DNA from: an uncultured Treponema sp.
GTDB lineage: Bacteria; Spirochaetota; Spirochaetia; Treponematales; Treponemataceae
Assembly (NCBI GenBank): GCA_946631855.1
Contig: CAMPAL010000006.1
Span: forward strand, 1-46,942
Reading direction: 5' to 3'
DNA: 46,942 bases
Shown here: positions 42,330 through 46,942 of the stretch, in pieces
How the letters are laid out: the number at the start of each line of letters is the position of its first letter
How positions within the stretch are numbered: the first letter of the stretch is position 1
Position numbers and translations under genes: made by a program
Notes under the pieces: model-generated
The model's input: only the letters and a program-made list of their open reading frames with translations
The model's database searches: none
What the model was told of the DNA's origin: nothing

Positions 42330-43142
42330 ATGACTAATGAACTAAAAGAAAGACTTATAAATCTTGCAAATAAATATGAAACAAACGATTTTCTCAAAGC
42401 GGATCCAAGTCAGTTTTTGTATTGGTATGATTTGGAGGGGGACGGACCTGTGGCTGTAGAAGTGGCTTCCTTTATTGCGGCCATGCTTGCTTTTGGAAGC
42501 AGAAAACAGTTCATCCCAAAAATCCAGGAAATTCTTACGCTTGCTGATAGTTTTAATGCAAACAAGAGGGGACAGACCCCTCAATCAATCGTAAATTGGC
42601 TTCTCGCCGGAGCTTCAACATTCCCTTATGGTCCCCAAAAGTTCTATCGCTTTTATTCATATGATGATATGCACGTTTTTTTTGGAGAACTTGCTGATAT
42701 CGTAAAAAAATACAGATCTCTGGGTCAGGCTGTTCAGAAAAAAATGCAGGGGGGGACAGACCCCACTGAGGGGACAGACCCCTTAAACAATTCAAAAAAT
42801 CCTGCAGAATATCTTTCCTCCCTCTTTCCAAAATCAAAGATTGTTCCAAAAGGAAAAAATTCTGCAAATAAGAGAATACACATGTTTTTGCGGTGGATGG
42901 TCAGACAAAATTCTCCTGTAGATATAGGAATCTGGACTTGGGTAAAGCCTGCCAGTCTTATTATCCCCCTTGATGTGCACGTTATGCAGGAAGCAATTGG
43001 ACTTGGTCTTCTGCCGGAAAAGGCCACCGCCAGTCATAAAACATCTTGTGCTCTTACAGCTGCGATGGAAGAAGTTTTTCCAGGCGATCCTGCCCGTGCC
43101 GATTTTGCTCTTTTTGGACTCGGTGTTGATGACAAAATTTGA
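42330..43142 (+). CDS. TIGR02757 family protein with repeat-derived insertions
   Basis: A 270-residue protein of the TIGR02757 family, of unknown function. VEVASFIAAMLAFGSRKQFIPKI near the start, then NKRIHMFLRWMVRQNSPVDIGIW and DVHVMQEAIGLGL later, resemble an HhH-type DNA-repair fold. Four dispersed 13-mer copies lie in frame: EGDGP (about residue 37), RGQTP (80), GGTDP (141) and EGTDP (147). The last two make a hydrophilic, low-complexity stretch (KMQGGTDPTEGTDPLNNSK) that is probably inserted. It starts 3 nt after the PrsW gene and is likely cotranscribed. Function unknown. Confidence 0.78.
   Translation: MTNELKERLINLANKYETNDFLKADPSQFLYWYDLEGDGPVAVEVASFIAAMLAFGSRKQFIPKIQEILTLADSFNANKRGQTPQSIVNWLLAGASTFPYGPQKFYRFYSYDDMHVFFGELADIVKKYRSLGQAVQKKMQGGTDPTEGTDPLNNSKNPAEYLSSLFPKSKIVPKGKNSANKRIHMFLRWMVRQNSPVDIGIWTWVKPASLIIPLDVHVMQEAIGLGLLPEKATASHKTSCALTAAMEEVFPGDPARADFALFGLGVDDKI
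42438..42450 (-). repeat. Degenerate GGGGTCTGTCCCC-like stretch in the TIGR02757 gene
   Basis: GGGGACGGACCTG matches 10 of 13 core bases; read as G-D-G-P. It may be an eroded copy. Confidence 0.45.
42568..42580 (-). repeat. GGGGTCTGTCCCC element in the TIGR02757 gene
   Basis: Exact copy in inverse orientation, read as R-G-Q-T-P, in the helix-linker stretch after LADSFNANK. Confidence 0.85.
42752..42782 (-). repeat. Two tandem GGGGTCTGTCCCC elements in the TIGR02757 gene
   Basis: Exact copies at 42752-42764 and 42770-42782, 18 bp apart and so in the same frame (GTDP twice). Confidence 0.9.
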
Positions 43143-43206
43143 CACTTATGTCATAAATCACTAATATCTTATCTAGGAACAGTTACCCCTTGTGGAATTG
43201 ATTCTC

Positions 43207-43226
43207 TTGAATTTTTGAAAATTCAA
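43207..43226. repeat. Inverted repeat upstream of coaX
   Basis: TTGAATTTT and AAAATTCAA are perfect 9-bp arms with a 2-nt centre. The 251-bp gap 43143-43393 has no gene I can support. It also holds a 7-bp hairpin ATCTTCA/TGAAGAT (43333-43350) and a GGAGG followed by a five-codon frame (43276-43293). Confidence 0.5.
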
Positions 43227-43393
43227 ACACTAAAAGCTCTTCTAAAAAAGACTTGATCCCGGAGGACAGGCACTTATGACCACAAAGAATTAATCTTATA
43301 TTTTAAAGAGGTTTATCCTCATTTATTAACAGATCTTCATTTTTGAAGATTTCATTTTCGACTTGTTACACATAAAAACAAACGGAAAAATCT

Positions 43394-44161
43394 ATGATAC
43401 TAACTATTGATATTGGTAATACATCCACCACCTGTGGACTTTTTGATGGCGATAAACTGGTTTTACAGTTCCGTCGTGAAACAAACATTCATTCAAGTTC
43501 AGATGAAATTGGTGTGTTCTTTCGAAATGTCCTGCGAGAGAACGGCTTTGACTGGCAAAAAATCACCAAAGTAGGTATTTGTTCTGTTGTTCCTGCTATG
43601 AATTATTCACTTATGAGTGCGTGTTCAAAATATCTGAATCATGATCCATTGATTGTTCAGGCTGGAATAAAAACTGGTTTAAAAATTAAGTATTCAAATC
43701 CAAAAGAAATTGGAGCAGATTTAATTGCTGCTGCTATGGGTGCTGTTTCTTTAAATCTTAATAAAAATACAATTATTGTTGATTTGGGAACTGCAACTAC
43801 TTTGGAATTACTTTCTGCTGATAATGAGTTTTTGGGTGGTTCAATTTTGCCTGGTATGAAGATTTCAATCGATGCTTTGGCAAGTGGAACAGCAAAACTT
43901 CCTTCTGTTGAAATTGCAAAACCTGAAGGAATTTATGGTTCAAGTACACCAGAAGCAATTCAAGTTGGTTTGTACTATGGAACAGCTGGTTCAATTAAGG
44001 AAATATGTTATCAGTATCAGAAGAAAGTGTTTAAGGGTGAAAAGCCGTTTGTTCTGGGAACTGGAGGTTTTGCTAAAATCTTTGCAGATTACAAACTTTT
44101 TGATCAGATTATCCCTGAATTAGTTCTTTTAGGTGTAAAACGAGCCCTCGAATTAAATTAA
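43394..44161 (+). CDS. coaX: Type III pantothenate kinase
   Basis: A 255-residue ASKHA-fold kinase that makes 4'-phosphopantothenate, the first step of CoA synthesis. Motifs are the phosphate loop TIDIGNTSTTCGLFDG, PKEIGADLIAAAMGA, VDLGTATTLELLS and LGGSILPGMKIS. GGA lies 7 nt before the ATG. The ECF S component 21 nt downstream suggests a pantothenate uptake-and-activation pair. Confidence 0.93.
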   Translation: MILTIDIGNTSTTCGLFDGDKLVLQFRRETNIHSSSDEIGVFFRNVLRENGFDWQKITKVGICSVVPAMNYSLMSACSKYLNHDPLIVQAGIKTGLKIKYSNPKEIGADLIAAAMGAVSLNLNKNTIIVDLGTATTLELLSADNEFLGGSILPGMKISIDALASGTAKLPSVEIAKPEGIYGSSTPEAIQVGLYYGTAGSIKEICYQYQKKVFKGEKPFVLGTGGFAKIFADYKLFDQIIPELVLLGVKRALELN

Positions 44162-44182
44162 TTATTTTTACTGGAGATTTAT

Positions 44183-44818
44183 ATGTCTAACAATAATTCA
44201 ACAAGTGTAGCATTAACACGTAATAGAAAATTAGCTTTAACAGGTGCTTTCAGTGCACTTATCATTGTACTTTCACTCACAAATCTTGGTTTTATTACTT
44301 TTAGCCCTGTAGTTTCAATCACAATTTTGCAGATTCCTGTAATTCTTTGTGCAACTCTTGCAGGCCTTCCAGAAGGAATTATAGCTGGTTTTGTAATGGG
44401 TATGATGTCTTTGATTAAAGCAGCAATGAGTCCAAGTGGAGTTCTTGATCCTCTTTTTGTAAATCCACTTTGTTCAGTTTTACCAAGAATGCTTTTAGGA
44501 GCAGTTGCATGGGGATTCTGGAGACTTTTCAATCTTATTCCTCATATGCCAAAAACTCTTTCGGCAGCTTTGACAGGCTTCCTTGCAACTTTTGCTCATA
44601 CATTAATGGTTTATGGTTGTATCTTCATTTTTGACGGAGCAGATATGCGTGCTGCTTTGGATTCAATTGGAATGACTGGTGCAGGATATTTAACAGTAGT
44701 TGGTGTAGGCATTGTTAGTGAAATGGCAGAAGCAGCTTCATCACTTATTGTTTGTGCTGCAGTTTATGCCGGATTATTCATTGCTTCAAACAAAAAGTCT
44801 AAGTTGTCGCAGGAATAA
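44183..44818 (+). CDS. ECF transporter S component, possibly for pantothenate
   Basis: A 211-residue, six-TM membrane protein of PF12822-type ECF substrate-binding components. It starts with NRKLALTGAFSALIIVLS, contains LCATLAGLPEGIIAGFVMG and PRMLLGAVAWGFW, and has alternating small residues for packing with EcfT. No ATPase or EcfT gene is adjacent, so it would share an energy module. The coaX neighbour, with an ACTGGAG binding site in the 21-nt gap, favours pantothenate. The promoter of trkA lies inside its end. Confidence 0.75.
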   Translation: MSNNNSTSVALTRNRKLALTGAFSALIIVLSLTNLGFITFSPVVSITILQIPVILCATLAGLPEGIIAGFVMGMMSLIKAAMSPSGVLDPLFVNPLCSVLPRMLLGAVAWGFWRLFNLIPHMPKTLSAALTGFLATFAHTLMVYGCIFIFDGADMRAALDSIGMTGAGYLTVVGVGIVSEMAEAASSLIVCAAVYAGLFIASNKKSKLSQE

Positions 44819-44833
44819 AAAAAGTAGTATAAT
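44804..44833 (+). promoter_or_regulatory. Predicted trkA promoter, leaderless geometry
   Basis: TTGTCG (44804-44809), 18 nt, consensus TATAAT (44828-44833), then 7 nt to the ATG at 44841. The -35 box lies in the last codons of the S-component gene. Confidence 0.6.
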
Positions 44834-44840
44834 AGCCCCT

Positions 44841-46280
44841 ATGAGAATAGTTATTGTAGGGGCTGGCTTTACAGGTGTTCAGCTCGCAAAGCTTTTGATC
44901 GCAGAAAAAAATCAGGTTGTTATTATAGACAACAATGAAAATATTATCCGTCATGCATCTAATCAGCTGGATTGTACTGCTGTTTGTGCTGATGGAAATA
45001 ATCTTGATACATTGGAAGATGTTGGAATTGCTAAGGCAGATGCTTTAGTTTGTGTAACATCTTCTGATGAAGTTAATATGATTACCTGTTCACTGGTGGA
45101 TGCTGTCTATCCAGATGTTCTTAAAATTGCCAGAGTTCGTAATTATGCCTATTATGTAAACAGTGCTTCTGCTGTAAAAAAACATTCAATCAATTTTTCA
45201 GGAAAACGTCGTCCGCTTTATGGAATTAACTATATGATTCATCCGGACGTAGAAGCGGCAGATGCAATTGTACAGGCTGTAGAAAATGGTGCTGTAGGAA
45301 GCATTCTTTCTTTTGATAATTCAGATTATGTAATTGCCCGTTTTACAGTTTCAGAAAAAAGTAGTCTTGATGGTATTGCCTTAAAAAATATCCGTTCTAA
45401 AACAGACTTTAAGTTCCTTGTTTCCTATGTAGAACAAAACGGTGAAACTTCACTTCCTTCTGGAGAAACAATTATTTCTGCAGGAAACACTCTCGGAGTC
45501 CTGCTTGATAAAAATGATGTTTCTTCCATGCTCGATTTGTGTGGTTCTGAACAGCAGGATATTCGTAGAATAGTTCTGATAGGAGCTGGTCGAATTGGAA
45601 CAATTATTGCAGAAAAATTGATTAAGCCACAGAAAAAAGGTTTTGGCCGTTTATTCCAGTTATCCTCAAAAAGATCTCAGGACTTTGTTATTATTGATAC
45701 AGATGATGAACTTACAAAAGATGCTTCAGAAAAATTTCCAGAAGCCAGAGTTCTTCGTGCAGATGCATCAGACGAGTTTTTCCTTAGGGAAGAAGGCATT
45801 GTAGATTTTGATCTTGCAATTTGTGCTACTCATAATCATGAGATGAATATGGTTCTTGCAGCTTATCTTGAATCTCTTGGCGTAAAACAGTCAATCAGCC
45901 TTGTTTCCAGTGCTGCTTTTGGTGAAATAGGAACAAAACTTGGTGTAGATGTTACAGTTCCTTTGAGAGATGCCGTGGTAGATTCTATTATGAGTCATCT
46001 TAGAGGTAAATCTGTAAAAGAAATACATACTGTTACAAACGGAGATTTTGAAGTAGTTGAGTGTGAAATTACAGATAAATCAAAAATCCTTGGCAAGACA
46101 TTGAAGGAAATTTCAAATCCTGGAACCTTCCTTGTTTTAATGAATCGTAAAAATGGAAATGACAAATATCAGATTGTTGATGGAAATACAGTAATTTCCA
46201 CCGATGACCATATTGTTCTTATTACAGAAGCAGAAAATAGCAAAAAGGTTTTGTCATATTTTTCAGGAAGCAGCGAATAA
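44841..46280 (+). CDS. trkA: Trk system potassium uptake protein TrkA
   Basis: A 479-residue peripheral regulator with two RCK units. The first has the Rossmann start MRIVIVGAGFTGVQLAKLL and NNENIIRHASNQLDC; the second begins near RRIVLIGAGRIGTIIAEKL. TrkA-C ligand domains follow each (for example near GIALKNIRSK and GKTLKEISNPG). It binds NAD/ATP and gates the TrkH channel. Upstream in-frame codons (from 44712) overlap the S-component gene and lack the glycine-rich start, so 44841 is used. Its stop overlaps the trkH start (TAATG). Confidence 0.93.
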   Translation: MRIVIVGAGFTGVQLAKLLIAEKNQVVIIDNNENIIRHASNQLDCTAVCADGNNLDTLEDVGIAKADALVCVTSSDEVNMITCSLVDAVYPDVLKIARVRNYAYYVNSASAVKKHSINFSGKRRPLYGINYMIHPDVEAADAIVQAVENGAVGSILSFDNSDYVIARFTVSEKSSLDGIALKNIRSKTDFKFLVSYVEQNGETSLPSGETIISAGNTLGVLLDKNDVSSMLDLCGSEQQDIRRIVLIGAGRIGTIIAEKLIKPQKKGFGRLFQLSSKRSQDFVIIDTDDELTKDASEKFPEARVLRADASDEFFLREEGIVDFDLAICATHNHEMNMVLAAYLESLGVKQSISLVSSAAFGEIGTKLGVDVTVPLRDAVVDSIMSHLRGKSVKEIHTVTNGDFEVVECEITDKSKILGKTLKEISNPGTFLVLMNRKNGNDKYQIVDGNTVISTDDHIVLITEAENSKKVLSYFSGSSE

Positions 46281-46942
46281 TGTTTGTTTTATTTTTTATA
46301 AAAATTGCTTCAATTCTTCTTGCAATTGTAGGGGTTACTTTTACCATTCCTGCTGCAGTTGCTTTGTATTGTGGAGAAATGCAAGTTCTTCCTGCATTTA
46401 TCATTCCTCTTGCCATCAGTTTAGTTTTAGCTCTGGCAATTAATCTTCCAACAAGAAAGTTTAAATACAACATGACAATTCGCGAAACTTTTTTTGTTGT
46501 AGCATTTGTCTGGATTATTGTCAGTTTTATGGGGTCTGTCCCCCTGTATTTTTCCGGATATTTTAATTCATACATTGATGCTTTTTTTGAAAGTGTAAGT
46601 GGATTTACAACAACAGGTTCAACAATTCTTTCCGATGTTGATATTCTTCCTCGTTCAATTAATATGTGGCGTTGTATAACTCACTGGCTTGGTGGTATGG
46701 GAATTGTTACTCTTACAGTTGCTTTACTTCCTCTGCTTGGTGTAGGAGGATTTCAGCTTATTAAAGCAGAAACAACTGGTCCTGAAAAAGGTAAAGTTAC
46801 AGCCAGAATCACAACAACCGCTAAAGTTCTCTGGATTATTTACACAGGTCTTACACTTGTAGAAGCTCTTGCCTTAAAAATTGCCGGAATGGATTTTATA
46901 GATGCCCTCTCGCATGCATTTGCAACTTTGGGTACCGGAGGA
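46280..46942 (+). CDS. trkH: Trk system potassium uptake protein TrkH, partial (3' end beyond the window)
   Basis: The first 221 codons of TrkH, open to the end of the window. It starts MFVLFFIKIASILLAIVG, followed by hydrophobic segments, the first filter loop SVSGFTTTGSTILSD and HWLGGMGIVTLTVALLPLLG, then GFQLIKAE and a second pore start HAFATLGTGG at the edge. It is the K+-conducting membrane partner of TrkA, coupled by a one-base overlap. An exact dispersed repeat (46531-46543) encodes G-S-V-P near residues 85-88, just where TrkH proteins usually have a GALP-like stretch before the FFES region. Confidence 0.92.
   Translation, partial: MFVLFFIKIASILLAIVGVTFTIPAAVALYCGEMQVLPAFIIPLAISLVLALAINLPTRKFKYNMTIRETFFVVAFVWIIVSFMGSVPLYFSGYFNSYIDAFFESVSGFTTTGSTILSDVDILPRSINMWRCITHWLGGMGIVTLTVALLPLLGVGGFQLIKAETTGPEKGKVTARITTTAKVLWIIYTGLTLVEALALKIAGMDFIDALSHAFATLGTGG
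46531..46543 (+). repeat. GGGGTCTGTCCCC element inside trkH
   Basis: Exact copy read as M-G-S-V-P-L in frame. It falls on a conserved short motif rather than in a loop insertion. Confidence 0.85.

Noticed and set aside
1982..42782. CRISPR array
   Set aside because: Copies are dispersed over 44 kb in both orientations with irregular spacing and no cas genes; even the clusters at 15838-15900 and 42752-42782 lack spacer regularity.
42553..43145. Several minus-strand open frames across the TIGR02757 gene
   Set aside because: They are shadows of the plus-strand gene, kept open by the stop-free repeats; the plus strand has family motifs.
43276..43293. Five-codon frame with strong Shine-Dalgarno sequence as a gene
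   Set aside because: Too short to support; recorded only as part of the coaX upstream gap.

Overview
The window is AT-rich bacterial chromosome, densely packed, with short intergenic gaps and no phage, plasmid, rRNA, tRNA or CRISPR features that I can see. Gene content fits a spirochaete, most likely a host-associated (gut or rumen) Treponema: LolA/MMPL lipid-trafficking genes of a diderm, a DUF1846 protein, BioMNY-type ECF transport, and relaxed spirochaetal signal peptides. The genus is inferred from overall character, not from a marker gene.

Layout. 1-3.8 kb: asnB behind a promoter and a large leader hairpin, a YkgJ-type cysteine-cluster protein, and a REP-associated tyrosine transposase (RAYT). 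3.8-6.7 kb: a three-gene ABC importer (ABC_sub_bind protein, permease, ATPase). 6.8-9.95 kb: the biotin module bioY-ecfA-ecfT with convergent birA and a textbook BirA operator in front of bioY. 10-15.8 kb: GH29 fucosidase, acyl-ACP thioesterase, TrmN6-like methyltransferase, a TetR regulator and a long-chain acyl-CoA ligase. 16-18 kb: htpG. 18-21.6 kb (minus strand): ECF sigma factor, membrane-anchored DUF4384-like protein, and an exported caspase-like protease carrying about ten 15-residue repeats. 21.7-36.6 kb: a nearly complete aryl polyene (APE) type II polyketide cluster in two divergent arms. The minus arm has acyltransferase, chain-length factor and methyltransferase. The plus arm has two ACPs, a fused membrane protein/acyl ligase, ApeI, glycosyltransferase, acyltransferase, LolA-like, MMPL exporter, DUF3261 lipoprotein, KS, ApeP, KR, a 40-residue ORF and a second KS, ending at an intrinsic terminator. 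36.7-41.6 kb: a PNPOx-like protein, a type III PLP decarboxylase, DUF1846, and an aromatic amino acid ammonia-lyase that could make the aryl starter acid. 41.6-46.9 kb: PrsW-like protein, TIGR02757 protein, coaX with an ECF S component, trkA, and the start of trkH, which runs off the window.

The most striking signal is a dispersed 13-bp element, GGGGTCTGTCCCC. I count 16 exact and 6 near copies in either orientation, singly, in tandem, or as inverted pairs (one a perfect 36-bp palindrome). Eleven lie between genes, two of them flanking the RAYT gene in inverted orientation; eleven lie inside genes, always in frame. The core has no stop codon in any of the six frames. I read it as a REP-like element family moved by a RAYT, which has been tolerated or domesticated as short peptide insertions. 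It is nearly absent from the 26 kb that includes the APE cluster.

A second recurrent feature is a -10 box 6-7 nt before the ATG with no Shine-Dalgarno sequence (RAYT, birA, fucosidase, prsW, trkA), suggesting leaderless mRNAs.
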